Below, in pieces: positions 34,150 through 43,411 of a stretch of 64,000 nt of DNA (positions within the stretch are counted from its first letter, which is position 1; each line of letters begins with the position of its first letter). The stretch lies in assembly GCF_040581405.1 (NCBI RefSeq), contig NZ_CP137157.1, positions 1,962,001 through 2,026,000 of the forward strand, written 5' to 3'. The translations under genes were made by a program, and so were the position numbers. This DNA is from Komagataeibacter sucrofermentans DSM 15973 (GTDB lineage: Bacteria; Pseudomonadota; Alphaproteobacteria; Acetobacterales; Acetobacteraceae). Under the pieces are notes generated by a model that saw only the letters and a list, made by a program, of their open reading frames with translations, ran no database searches and was not told the DNA's origin.

Positions 34150-34740
34150 CTAGAAGAAGCGTTCTTCAATTGTCACGACATCACCAGGCAGCAGCACCGT
34201 CTCGCGTGAGATGCGGCCTTCATGCGCAGGGGTGTCGAGGTCTTCATGCCGCACGTCGTTCGCATGCCCCGTCACGGCGCGGTAAGTAAAGCCGCCCGCA
34301 AGCGCCACGGCGGTGAGCATGGTCATGCCCGGCTGGTAGGGATACTGGCCGGGATGATTGACCTCACCAAGGATATAGATCGGCCTGTACTGCGCGATCT
34401 CGACCGAAACGCTGGGCTGGTACAGAATGCCCTTCTTGGCCAGATCGGCGGCAATGCGCTGCGCGAGCGCCCCCGGTGCCGAACCCGCCGCCGGCACCAC
34501 CCCAAGCAGCGGAAAATCGATATTGCCGTTGTCACTCACTGTAAAAGTGTTGCTCAACTGCGGGTCATTATAGGTAATGACCCGCACCTGATCGCCCGGC
34601 CCGAGGTGATAGGCCCGGCCATCCACCGGGGCGAAGGACTGTTCCCGCCCCGATGCGCATGAGCCTAGCGCCAGCAGGGCCGTGGCACCGATTGCGTGCA
34701 GTATTCCAGGCCGACACGTTTTCCGTATCATTGCAAACAT
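34150..34740 (-). CDS. short OPX polysaccharide export lipoprotein (GumB/Wza family)
   Basis: 196-residue periplasmic/outer-membrane export protein. The lipobox LGSC closes a signal peptide (Cys about residue 27). Then come the poly_export domain (YHLGPGDQVRVITYNDPQLSNTFTVSDNGNIDFPLLG) and a SLBB-like domain (YILGEVNHPGQYPYQPGMTMLTAVALAGG). It lacks the C-terminal transmembrane helix region of Wza, as GumB does. The start at 34740 has GGGAG five bases upstream; the longer frame is not supported. It works with the Wzc-like protein and possibly with the barrel encoded just upstream. Confidence 0.88.
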   Translation of the reverse strand: MFAMIRKTCRPGILHAIGATALLALGSCASGREQSFAPVDGRAYHLGPGDQVRVITYNDPQLSNTFTVSDNGNIDFPLLGVVPAAGSAPGALAQRIAADLAKKGILYQPSVSVEIAQYRPIYILGEVNHPGQYPYQPGMTMLTAVALAGGFTYRAVTGHANDVRHEDLDTPAHEGRISRETVLLPGDVVTIEERFF

Positions 34741-34802
34741 GGCCACTCCCAAATCATTCAATGCTGTTTTTCTTCTTTCCGGGGGTGGGGCCATGTGGCC
34801 CC

Positions 34803-36179
34803 TTAGCCGGAGATGGAAAAACCCAATAGTACCGTATTGCTCGTAAACGTCGAAAGACGCCCCGGGATGTCCAGGTAATTCACGTTTCCGCCTGATGTGG
34901 CGTTATTGACATAGTTATAGGTAAGTGAGGCACGCACATGGCGATCGATGTTCCAGAACACCGTTCCGCCAAAATGAATCTGTTTTTGCAGGCGGCTGCC
35001 CTCAAGGCTCGCCACGGCCGAGCCCTGGGCCTGCTGGCCGGACTGCGAACTGCTTTCCCCGAACTCGCCATAGGCGCGCACGAACACGTTATGCCGCAGT
35101 TCATGATCCCATTGCAGCCGCACGTCGGTGATGACCTGATTGCGGGCGAAGGGGGTTTCAGGGTCGCTGATATGGCGGGCCGCGGTCAGGGTTACGGTAT
35201 CGATACGGCGCGGCATCCACGCCACATTGGCCTCGAACGTGGGCGTGCTGACCGAGGGACTGTAGCCATTTTTGAAGCTGCGCGTCTCGCCACCAACAAG
35301 CAGGCGGTACTGCCACACCTGCCCGCGCCGGAAATCGACCCCCACAAACCCCGCCCCATCGGCGTAGTTGTTGGTCGAGGCCTGAACCGCCTGATCGAAC
35401 TGCGCGGCCGATCCGCGCAGCACCGCGACAAGCGCATCCCCGCGTGAGAATTCGTAGCGCGAGGTCAGCGATCCGGTCTCGACCTTGTGGCTGATTGAAT
35501 CATAATCAATCGAAATCGGCCCCGGCGCGGTGCCAAACGAGAAATCCTGATAGTCGAACGCCGGGATCAGGCTGAAGCGCCCGAACACCTTGGTATAGCT
35601 CAGCCGCCCGTCATTGACCTGGTAAGGCACGGGATAGACCACCCCATACACGCCCAGATTGGTGGCCGAAAGGTGATACTGATAGTGCGAGAAGGCCGCG
35701 CTGAGCGTGTCATGACCCAGGTTGAGCGAGCCGCCGATGCTGCCATGCCAGTTAGTGTAGCTGGCGATGGACTGGGTGGGGTAGCGGTGATCATCCATCC
35801 CCACCGAGGCGCCGAGCGCATGCCGCCGCCAGCGTGAACTCGCGCTGACATTGGCCGATGTCTGCACCGCCGGGCTGCCCGAACCGGGAATGCCCAGCGT
35901 ATTGGTGTTGTAACCCACGTTTTCTGAAGCACTTGGCCTGAGCAGCCAACTGCCCATGCCGATTCCGTCACTCTGCTGGCCCATCATCTGGTGGGTCACG
36001 ACCGAGCCGGTCAGGTCGGTGGAATAACCCGGCACATCAGAGGGAAAAAGCTGCTGGATCAGCTGGGCATGGGCCGCCTGCGCATGCAGCCCCACTCCCA
36101 GCGCCACCATGCTCCCCACCGACCCATACCGCAGGCCACGCCGCACCCCGCCGCGACCACGCAACCGCACTACCTTCAT
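34803..36179 (-). CDS. outer-membrane beta-barrel protein of the polysaccharide locus
   Basis: 458-residue secreted protein. The signal peptide is MKVVRLRGRGGVRRGLRYGSVGSMVALGVGLHAQAAHA. The mature chain is rich in alternating polar and aromatic strands (YPTQSIASYTNWHGSIGGSLNLGHDTLSAAFSHYQYHLSATN) and ends in an aromatic/hydrophobic strand (NTVLLGFSISG), as expected for a large beta-barrel resembling the BBP2/EpsL-like proteins. Start 36179 is taken because it gives a clean signal peptide 14 bp after the flippase stop. Xanthan gum loci have no such gene. It may be the outer-membrane pore for the short OPX protein (inference). Confidence 0.8.
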   Translation of the reverse strand: MKVVRLRGRGGVRRGLRYGSVGSMVALGVGLHAQAAHAQLIQQLFPSDVPGYSTDLTGSVVTHQMMGQQSDGIGMGSWLLRPSASENVGYNTNTLGIPGSGSPAVQTSANVSASSRWRRHALGASVGMDDHRYPTQSIASYTNWHGSIGGSLNLGHDTLSAAFSHYQYHLSATNLGVYGVVYPVPYQVNDGRLSYTKVFGRFSLIPAFDYQDFSFGTAPGPISIDYDSISHKVETGSLTSRYEFSRGDALVAVLRGSAAQFDQAVQASTNNYADGAGFVGVDFRRGQVWQYRLLVGGETRSFKNGYSPSVSTPTFEANVAWMPRRIDTVTLTAARHISDPETPFARNQVITDVRLQWDHELRHNVFVRAYGEFGESSSQSGQQAQGSAVASLEGSRLQKQIHFGGTVFWNIDRHVRASLTYNYVNNATSGGNVNYLDIPGRLSTFTSNTVLLGFSISG

Positions 36180-36192
36180 ACCCTGCCCTAAC

Positions 36193-37671
36193 CTAACCTG
36201 TAATCGTAACGCGGGGCTTTCCCCCCGCGCGTGGGACCAACCGGTGCACCATCTCATGCAGCCCCGGGTCCAGCCGGTAGGCGGCAAAAGCCATTGCCAG
36301 CCCCACCACCGCAGCAGCCCCCGCCGAGACCAGCAGGCTCATGGGAACAAGCAGACTCACAATCAATGCCCCTGTCATAATCATCATACCTGGCACAAGG
36401 CGCCAAGTCTGCCGTGACAGGCAATCCGACAACAGATAAAGCGCAATTAAATTAATCGTGACCCGCAGGGTCCACGCCGCCGCAGCCCCGGGCAGCCCCC
36501 ACCATTTGATGAACAGCCACAGCACGCAAAAGAACGGCAGGATCTCGACCATCGATACCTTGGCCGTGATATGCGGCCGCCCCTGCCCCTGCAAAAGCCC
36601 GTATGGCAGGAAGGCAATGCCGTTGGTCCAGGCGCCAAACATCAGGATCTCGGCCACCGGGCGCGAAACATCGGCAAAGTTGCCGCCCACCCACATATGC
36701 AGGAACGCGCCCGAAAACACGATGCCCGGCGCGCAGATCATGCCAAAGCCATAGGTAAGCGACGACGTGGCCCGCCGCGTCAGGTCAACCGCCTCGCCGC
36801 GCTCGGCGCGTGACAGGCGCGGGAACAGCGTGCGGGCCAGGGCGGTTGCCACAACCTGCGAGCGCATGGCCAGGTTCATCGGCACGGTGTACTGCCCCAC
36901 CGATGTAACACCCAGCGTGGCGCCAATGATAAGCTGGTTTGAGGTATCAAGCAGCGGGTTGATCAGGCTTGATATGCTGACCCACGAGCCATAGCCCAGC
37001 AGGCGCTTGAGCCATGTCACGTCAAAGTCGAGCGGGCGGATGGGCCATTCCAGCGCCATCACCACGCAGTAGGACAGCATGATCATGCCCAGCCGCGACA
37101 GCACGATGGAAGGCAGCACAACCGTAAGCTGTGGTCCCCATATATGGATGCAGATCAGCGGGATGATCTGCCCCGCCATGGTGGTGGAGGAATTGAGCAT
37201 GTTGGAGAGCAGGAAGCGCTCGCGCGATTCCATCGCCCCCGTGGCCACGCCATTGATCATGCCCAGCGGCAGCATCACCGCCATCCACGGATAGGCATGC
37301 CGCGTCTCGGCCATCAGGTCAGGCGGAATACGCACGAAATGCAGCAGCACCATATCGCCAATGGGGTACAGGATCAGCCCGCCCAGCGCGCCAAGGCCAA
37401 GATTGCTGTAAAACGCGGTCATGAGCACGGGCGAGCGCTCGCGTGAGGTGGCATGCCCAAGCTGCGCCAGCGCATTGGCCGAGGCGCGCGACAGCCCGAA
37501 ATCAAGAAACCCCAGATACCCCAGCAAAATCCATGAAATGGCGACAATGCCGTACCGGTCCGTGCCGATCAGGTGCAGGTAGAACGGCACCGTGCCCAGC
37601 GACACGATGATGGGAAAGATTGAGCCAAAGACATTGAACAGGAAATTGGTGGAAAACTTGTTCCTGGCCAT
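36193..37671 (-). CDS. Wzx-type polysaccharide flippase
   Basis: 492-residue membrane protein with 12 or more hydrophobic segments of the MOP/polysaccharide-transporter type (NFLFNVFGSIFPIIVSLGTVPFYLHLIGTDRYGIVAISWILLGYLGFLDFGLSRASANALAQLG). It flips lipid-linked repeat units to the periplasmic face, the GumJ role. ATG 37671 overlaps the mannosyltransferase stop by one base; a GTG one codon upstream is an alternative. It is part of the long minus-strand transcript from the priming transferase. Confidence 0.88.
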   Translation of the reverse strand: MARNKFSTNFLFNVFGSIFPIIVSLGTVPFYLHLIGTDRYGIVAISWILLGYLGFLDFGLSRASANALAQLGHATSRERSPVLMTAFYSNLGLGALGGLILYPIGDMVLLHFVRIPPDLMAETRHAYPWMAVMLPLGMINGVATGAMESRERFLLSNMLNSSTTMAGQIIPLICIHIWGPQLTVVLPSIVLSRLGMIMLSYCVVMALEWPIRPLDFDVTWLKRLLGYGSWVSISSLINPLLDTSNQLIIGATLGVTSVGQYTVPMNLAMRSQVVATALARTLFPRLSRAERGEAVDLTRRATSSLTYGFGMICAPGIVFSGAFLHMWVGGNFADVSRPVAEILMFGAWTNGIAFLPYGLLQGQGRPHITAKVSMVEILPFFCVLWLFIKWWGLPGAAAAWTLRVTINLIALYLLSDCLSRQTWRLVPGMMIMTGALIVSLLVPMSLLVSAGAAAVVGLAMAFAAYRLDPGLHEMVHRLVPRAGGKPRVTITG

Positions 37672-38852
37672 CACTCCGCCCCTGCCGCGGCCATGTTGGC
37701 TTCAGGCCGCGCCCGGCCGAGCACCTGCTGGTACAGCCGCGCATATTCATGCGCCACGCTGTGCCAGTCATAACGGCTGGCCACATCCATGTTGCGCGCC
37801 CGCAGGGCATCTGCCGTCTCGGGCAGGCCGGCGGCCATGTCCTCGGCCTCGCGCGCGCCGGGGGCGAGATTGTCAGGGTCCACCATGACCCCTGCAGCAC
37901 CCTGCTGCATGAGCCGCGCAAAGGGGGTGATGTTGCTCAGGATGGGCACAAGCCCCGCCGACATCGCCTCCACCGCCGCAAGGCCAAAGCCTTCATGTGC
38001 GGACAGGCAGCCAAAGAAACTGGCCTCCCCCATCAGGTTGCGCAGTTCGGCATCGGACGGGCCGGGCACGATGCGCAGGCTGTCCTCTATGCCGCAGGCA
38101 CGGGCCTGCTGGCGCAGGTCATCCGCCGTGAGGTTGGAATCCTGCCCCGCCACGATCACCTTCCAGCCGGGGTTATAGGCCCGCAGCAGGGCCACAAGCT
38201 GGAACAGGAGCTTGAGGCGCTTGTGCACCGCAAAGCGGCCAAAGGCGAGGATGGTGCGGTTGGGCGTGCGCGACGCCGCATCGCGGAAGCGGGTCTGGTT
38301 GATGCCGTTCTCGATGGTGAGCAGGCGGCCCGCCGCCACATTGCGGAACAGGTCGGCATCGCTGTAGCTGCACGCCACGATCTTTTTATACGCCCGCACC
38401 GAGATGGGAGTGATGGTGCGGAACCAGACCTCCTTGATGCGCCTGAGCGCGCCGGTGTGGAAGAAGCCGCCATGGGTCGAGGCGATCATGGTCTTGCGGT
38501 GCAGCGGCCATGTCCAGGCCAGAAAATCAAAGAAGAAGTCGATCGCGTGCACGTGCAGCAGGTCAAATCCGCCAATATGCCGCAGCACCTGCGGGGCCAG
38601 CGGGTATTTGGTCGAACCCCGCCACGCCAGCCGGGTGACGGGTATGCCATCGACCACATCCCTGTGCGGCAGCTTGCCGGGGCGACCGAACACGGTGTCA
38701 AGCGTCAGCACCTCGGCGTCGATGCCCAGCCTCTGGCGCTGGCTGCGGGCAAGGTTGAGCAGGGAGTCTTCCAGCCCCCCGACCGAAGGGCTGAACTGGC
38801 GGCAGATATGCAGGACTTTCAATGTTTCATCCCCCCGTTTCTTACTGTTCAT
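37671..38852 (-). CDS. aceA: GDP-mannose:cellobiosyl-diphosphopolyprenol alpha-mannosyltransferase (AceA/GumH type)
   Basis: GT4 enzyme adding the third sugar, alpha-1,3-mannose, to cellobiosyl-PP-lipid. The sequence follows Xanthomonas GumH closely: KVLHICRQFSPSVGGLEDSLLNLAR, RGSTKYPLAPQVL, the segment containing HAIDFFFDFLAW, ASTHGGFFHTGALRRIKEVWF and the C-terminal CLSAHEGFGLAAVEAMSAGLVPILS with the GT4 EX7E pair. The 393-residue length equals that of characterised AceA of Komagataeibacter as I remember it. The start is uncertain: ATG 38852, or a TTG at LKVLHICRQF, which would match the GumH N-terminus. It overlaps the Wzc-like gene by about 11 bp. Confidence 0.88.
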   Translation of the reverse strand: MNSKKRGDETLKVLHICRQFSPSVGGLEDSLLNLARSQRQRLGIDAEVLTLDTVFGRPGKLPHRDVVDGIPVTRLAWRGSTKYPLAPQVLRHIGGFDLLHVHAIDFFFDFLAWTWPLHRKTMIASTHGGFFHTGALRRIKEVWFRTITPISVRAYKKIVACSYSDADLFRNVAAGRLLTIENGINQTRFRDAASRTPNRTILAFGRFAVHKRLKLLFQLVALLRAYNPGWKVIVAGQDSNLTADDLRQQARACGIEDSLRIVPGPSDAELRNLMGEASFFGCLSAHEGFGLAAVEAMSAGLVPILSNITPFARLMQQGAAGVMVDPDNLAPGAREAEDMAAGLPETADALRARNMDVASRYDWHSVAHEYARLYQQVLGRARPEANMAAAGAE

Positions 38853-41052
38853 CAAAACGGCTCAGGATCCTGATATCCCTGTTGCCGTAACTGTAGCCCA
38901 TCACGTCCATCGCGTTATCTTCCACCATGGTGGCGACCACACCGGCGAGGTGCGCGCCACAGGCTTCAAGCCGCTCCAGGCAGGCCATGACGGCACGCTG
39001 GGCCGTGCTCTTCCACCGGCACACGAAAATCACCTGATCGGCCATGTTCGCGTGCACTAGCGCATCGCTCAGCCCCAGCAGCGGCGGGCAGTCGATGATG
39101 ATGAGTTCATAGGAATGCTTGAGCTCGACCAGCATCGCGCGCAGGCGGCGGATCTCGACGGGGCTGAAGGCGTGCTCGATGGTGCGGCCCGCCGGGATGT
39201 AGTCAAACCCGGCCTCGGGGTCGGTGCGGATCACGTCCGCCACCCGCACGCCACTCGTGACCAGATCGCTCATGCCCAGCGAAGGGCGGCCCGTGGCGCC
39301 ATCGGTCAGATAATGATCGAGCATGCCGCGCCGGTGGTCGGCGTCGATCACCAGCACTTTCTGCCCGCCACGCCGTGCCACGGCGGCCATCCACAGCGCC
39401 AGCGTGCTCTTGCCTTCCTCCGGCCCGGCCGAGGTAATGGCAAGGCACAGCGGCTGCCCGCCTTCATGCACCCGCATGGAAAGCTGCATGACAAGGCTGC
39501 GCACCGCCTCGGTCGCGCGGGAATAGGGGTGGTCAAGCACATGCCGGCGCACGGTCTGCTCGCTGCGGCCACCCACCTTGGGCACCACGGCCAGCAGCGG
39601 CAGCGGAATGGCAGCACGCAGGCGCTCGATCTCGGTAAAGCCCGCCGTGAAGTAATCGCGCAGCAGCACGGCGCCTGCCCCTGCGGCTAGGGCGACCGCA
39701 ATCAGCCCGATACCAAGCTTCTTGCGATTGGGGAAGCTGGGCACGTCAGGCGCCGAGGCATGTGACACCATGGCGATGGGCGGCTGCAGCAGGGCGGCGC
39801 GGTCGACCACCTCCTTCGCGTGCTCGAGGAAGGTTTCATACACCGTGCGCGCGCTCTGCGCTTCCTGATCGAGCGTGCGGTATTCCGCCTGCGGGCCGCT
39901 CTGCCCACCTGCCTTCTGGCGCAGCAGGTCAAGGTTTTCGTTCAGGCGGTCCACCTCGGCGCGGGCGGAGATCTGGTCCTCGCGGATAGTGTTCAACGCA
40001 GCCTGCGTCTCGGCGGCAAGGCTTGCCTTTGTGGTGGCGATCTGCTGGTCAAGCGCGCGCAGGCGGGGGTGCTGGGGGCCGTAGGTGGCGGCCTCCTCCT
40101 GGCGCGTGCTTTCAAGCTGCATGAGCGAATTGGCGGTAGCCACCAGGATCGGCTCCTGCGACAGGGCGACGGCCGCACGCGCATCGCCACGGGCTGCCGC
40201 GTCCTTCAGGGCATCGGCACGGGCCTGGGCTGCGGCAAGGCGGCCCTGCGCCTGGCTGAGGTTGGAGGCCGTATCGGCAATCTGGCGTTCGATCAGCGGG
40301 CTTGAGGTGCTGCCCTCATTCGTGTTGGTCAGGCCATGGGCGTTATCAAAGGCGTTGGCCTTCTGCACCGCATCGAGCCAACGCTGGCGCAGGGCGGCGG
40401 TGCGGCTGTCGAGCCATGCCGCCACGCGGTTGATGTCCGCCGTCTGGCGGGCAAGGGCAATGCGCTGGTAATTGGTCACCACCGCATCGGCCAGGGCTGC
40501 GGCCCGCACCGGGTCGCCATCGACCACGCTGATGTCAAGGATCTGGGTGCGTGGCTCGGGTGTTATGGTCAGGCTGTTGAGGAAGGCGTCCTCCTCATGC
40601 ATGCGCTGCACCTGCGGGTCCACCGGTTTTGCTACATGGCACAGAAAACCCAGCCCCATGTGGCACAGCCGGTCGCGCAGGCCGGCATGGGCAGGCTGGG
40701 CAGGGGGCGGCAGTTGCGCCAGCACGGCGGCGGCCACGTCGCGCGAATGGATCATCGCGGCCTCGGTCGAGACCAGTTCATCATCCGGCGGCGCCTGGTT
40801 CTGCTGCTGGCCGTTGGGGGCGAGCGGGTCCTGCTGCGCATGCCCTGCCACCACGACCGTGGCGGTGGCCGTGTAGCGCGGCTTGAGCGAGAGCGTGACA
40901 GCGCCCCCTACCCCCACCACGCCAAGCACGGTCAGGGCAAACAGCATCCGGTGCCGCAGGAAGGCGCGGCATGTCTGGCGAATGACGAGGCCGACATCCT
41001 GTGCGGTCCATGACATTGAAGGGTTCCGTCCCTGTATGGAAACATAATTCAT
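38842..41052 (-). CDS. Wzc/GumC-like chain-length determinant with tyrosine-kinase domain
   Basis: 736-residue polysaccharide co-polymerase. The Wzz domain with a first membrane segment (MLFALTVLGVVGVGGAVTLSL, about 36-56) is followed by a long periplasmic coiled coil and a second membrane segment near 510. The cytoplasmic BY-kinase domain has Walker A GPEEGKST (543-550), VLVIDADHRRG (Walker A') and IIIDCP (Walker B, about 651-655). GumC of Xanthomonas lacks the kinase. The C-terminal tail has only two tyrosines (YSY), far fewer than Wzc. Start 41052 is six bases after the upstream gene's stop. Confidence 0.88.
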   Translation of the reverse strand: MNYVSIQGRNPSMSWTAQDVGLVIRQTCRAFLRHRMLFALTVLGVVGVGGAVTLSLKPRYTATATVVVAGHAQQDPLAPNGQQQNQAPPDDELVSTEAAMIHSRDVAAAVLAQLPPPAQPAHAGLRDRLCHMGLGFLCHVAKPVDPQVQRMHEEDAFLNSLTITPEPRTQILDISVVDGDPVRAAALADAVVTNYQRIALARQTADINRVAAWLDSRTAALRQRWLDAVQKANAFDNAHGLTNTNEGSTSSPLIERQIADTASNLSQAQGRLAAAQARADALKDAAARGDARAAVALSQEPILVATANSLMQLESTRQEEAATYGPQHPRLRALDQQIATTKASLAAETQAALNTIREDQISARAEVDRLNENLDLLRQKAGGQSGPQAEYRTLDQEAQSARTVYETFLEHAKEVVDRAALLQPPIAMVSHASAPDVPSFPNRKKLGIGLIAVALAAGAGAVLLRDYFTAGFTEIERLRAAIPLPLLAVVPKVGGRSEQTVRRHVLDHPYSRATEAVRSLVMQLSMRVHEGGQPLCLAITSAGPEEGKSTLALWMAAVARRGGQKVLVIDADHRRGMLDHYLTDGATGRPSLGMSDLVTSGVRVADVIRTDPEAGFDYIPAGRTIEHAFSPVEIRRLRAMLVELKHSYELIIIDCPPLLGLSDALVHANMADQVIFVCRWKSTAQRAVMACLERLEACGAHLAGVVATMVEDNAMDVMGYSYGNRDIRILSRFDEQ

Positions 41053-41057
41053 GCTGT

Positions 41058-41894
41058 TTACCCGGCGAGTTTCCGTGAGAGGGGGGAGGTTGCCCGCAGG
41101 CGAAGCCTGCGCTGCAGGTAGACAAGGACATAGAAGCCGAACACCGGCAGCCCCAGCACGTAGCGCCGCCATAGCCTGCGCGGCTCGCGCATCAGGCGCA
41201 CCAGCCATTCCAGCCCCATATTGGCCACCCATCGCGGCGGCCTGCGCACCCGGCCCGCCGCATGGTCGACCAGCGCCCCCGCCGTGATGAACACGCCGGT
41301 GGGCAGATGGTCGATATTGTCACGCAGCCAGATTTCCTGCCGGGGCATGCCCATGGTCAGCAGGATGATGTCGGGCTTTGTCGCCAGCAGGCGTTCAAGC
41401 AGTTGCGTGGACTCACGCGAGCCGGGTGTCAGATCAAAAAAACCATGTTGCGTGCCCACTGTCCGCACGCCATAGCGTGCAGAGAAGGTTTCCGCCGCAA
41501 CATCGACCACGCCGGGCTGCCCCCCGATCCAGAACACCGAAGCCTCGGGCCCCAGGCGCTCGAGCACCGGGCCGATCCATTCCGGCGGCGTGGTGCGCGG
41601 CAGCGAGCGACCGGTCAGCACGCGGGCGGCAAGCTGCACGCCCGCGCCATCACAGAACGCGATATCCGCCCGACGAAACAGCCCGCGCAGCCACGGGTGT
41701 TTTTGTGATTCGACCGCCATATGGGCATTGGCGTTGACGATGGCCATTTTCCGCCCGCCCTTTACGGCGTCGATCACGCGCGTGACAATTTCACCGCGCG
41801 TGATGTCATGCAGGGGCAGGCCCATGACATCGACAATCGCATCATCCAGTTTTATTTCCGTATTCGCGTTCATTTTGAATACACCGTTCATCAT
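41058..41894 (-). CDS. WecG/TagA/CpsF family glycosyltransferase (GumM-like)
   Basis: 278-residue GT26 enzyme. Family motifs: VNANAHMAVESQKHPWLRGLFRRADIAFCDGAGVQLAARVL, RTTPPEWIGPVLERL, and PDIILLTMGMPRQEIWLRD, the conserved product-site segment. In xanthan, GumM adds the second backbone glucose in beta-1,4 linkage to Glc-PP-lipid; position and family support the same role here. It lies between the priming transferase and the Wzc-like gene. Two adjacent ATGs (41894, 41891) and an internal one (41873) leave the exact start open. Confidence 0.85.
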   Translation of the reverse strand: MMNGVFKMNANTEIKLDDAIVDVMGLPLHDITRGEIVTRVIDAVKGGRKMAIVNANAHMAVESQKHPWLRGLFRRADIAFCDGAGVQLAARVLTGRSLPRTTPPEWIGPVLERLGPEASVFWIGGQPGVVDVAAETFSARYGVRTVGTQHGFFDLTPGSRESTQLLERLLATKPDIILLTMGMPRQEIWLRDNIDHLPTGVFITAGALVDHAAGRVRRPPRWVANMGLEWLVRLMREPRRLWRRYVLGLPVFGFYVLVYLQRRLRLRATSPLSRKLAG

Positions 41895-41911
41895 TATTGC
41901 AGTTCAGGAAT

Positions 41912-43411
41912 TCAGAACGCATTCCGTGAGAAAATTTCGCGCTTGATGGTCAGGAAGATGATTTTCATATCCAGCCAGATCGACCAAGCGCGTATGTATT
42001 CCAGGTCCAGCACCACGCGGCGGCGCAGGTCCTCGCGCGTGACGAGTTCCCCGCGTGAGCCGTTGATCTGCGCCCAGCCGGTAATGCCGGGCTGCACGCG
42101 GTGGCGGGCCACGTATTCTTCCATCGCCTCGTGCAGCAACTGCCCGCCTGCGCGGGTCTGGGGCGCATGCGGGCGGGGGCCGACCAGCGACATGTCGCCA
42201 CGCAGCACATTAAAAAGCTGGGGCAGTTCATCAATGCTCAGCCGCCGGATCACCCGGCCCACGCGCGTCACGCGCGGGTCGGTGCGCGAGGTCTGGCGCA
42301 CAGCGCCACTATCGGCCATGTCGGTATACATGGAGCGGAACTTGAACACGTTGAAATAGCAGTTGTTGAAGCCCTGGCGTGGCTGGCAGAACAGCACCGG
42401 CCCGCGGGAATCCAGCTTGATGGCCAGCGCCACGAGGGCGAGGACGGGGGCGATCGCAATCAGGATCAGCACGCTGGCACTCAGGTCGAACGCGCGCTTT
42501 TCCAGCATGTCCCACTCGCTCAGGGGGCGGCGCTGCAGCACCGTGAGCGAAAATGGCCCGAAGCGCTCGACGGGCCAGAAGTGGCAGTCCTCCGTCATCA
42601 GGGTCGGCACGACATAAACATCGGCCAGCACGCCGCGCAGCCGCCACAGCACATCCATCACATGCTGCTGGCCACCTTCAGCGGGGGGGAAACTCATGAT
42701 GACGGCGTCAATGCCATCCTCGCGCCCGCGCTGCACGAGCTCATCAATCGTGCCGTCAACATTGCTGCCCTGATCATCAAATACGCCAACAAGGCGGAAC
42801 ATGTTCTGCATGCGGGTATTGATGCGCGCGGCCATCTGGGTCGCTTCCGCGCCTGAACCGATAATCGCCACCTTGCGCGTCAGGCGATGGGCCATCGCCT
42901 CCGTATGCAGCACATAAGTACCGATGATCCGTTCAGCCGCCAGCGCCACCGCAACAAAGACCAGCCACTCCGCCCCCATCCGCACCGCAACGCCCACCGG
43001 CCAGGACAGCATGACCAGAATGGCGCAGAACACGATCAGGCCAAACACAACGGGGGGCACGAGATAACGGAACTGGAAAGAGAACCGGGTGATATCGGGA
43101 ATGTCGAGCAGTGGTACATTTTTGGGAAACAGGAAGAACGCACCCCCCGCCATGACATTGGCCAGCAGAAGCGCGCCAGAGAGTTCGGGCGTATCGTAAA
43201 TGCGCTGCCAGGCGATGCAGGCCACGACGGCAAAGCACACGCACATCGCATCTGACAGCACCACCACCTGCGACACGACGGGATGACGGTAGGAAAAGCT
43301 GCTTTCACCTGCCCGGTGCATCAGGCGCCACCGCGAAGAGATGTCATCGACCCCCGCTGATAGCGACAGGTCGGATTCACCATTTTCCAAATGCCTGAGT
43401 GCCTCGCTCAT
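41912..43411 (-). CDS. undecaprenyl-phosphate glucose phosphotransferase (priming enzyme, GumD-like)
   Basis: 499-residue polyprenyl-phosphate hexose-1-phosphate transferase that starts the repeat unit by placing Glc-1-P on undecaprenyl phosphate. The N-terminal half has four or five membrane segments and a CoA-binding-like domain (KVAIIGSGAEATQMAARI). The C-terminal catalytic domain has KRAFDLSASVLILIAIAPVLALVALAIKLDSRGPVLFCQPRQGFNNCYFNVFKFRSM and RRLSIDELPQLFNVLRGDMSLVGPRPH. Start 43411 follows AGGAG; the upstream 24 codons are not conserved-looking. It heads the minus-strand polysaccharide operon. Confidence 0.92.
   Translation of the reverse strand: MSEALRHLENGESDLSLSAGVDDISSRWRLMHRAGESSFSYRHPVVSQVVVLSDAMCVCFAVVACIAWQRIYDTPELSGALLLANVMAGGAFFLFPKNVPLLDIPDITRFSFQFRYLVPPVVFGLIVFCAILVMLSWPVGVAVRMGAEWLVFVAVALAAERIIGTYVLHTEAMAHRLTRKVAIIGSGAEATQMAARINTRMQNMFRLVGVFDDQGSNVDGTIDELVQRGREDGIDAVIMSFPPAEGGQQHVMDVLWRLRGVLADVYVVPTLMTEDCHFWPVERFGPFSLTVLQRRPLSEWDMLEKRAFDLSASVLILIAIAPVLALVALAIKLDSRGPVLFCQPRQGFNNCYFNVFKFRSMYTDMADSGAVRQTSRTDPRVTRVGRVIRRLSIDELPQLFNVLRGDMSLVGPRPHAPQTRAGGQLLHEAMEEYVARHRVQPGITGWAQINGSRGELVTREDLRRRVVLDLEYIRAWSIWLDMKIIFLTIKREIFSRNAF

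Noticed and set aside
37749-38873. 374-codon open frame antisense to aceA
   Set aside because: The GumH/AceA similarity fixes the coding strand.
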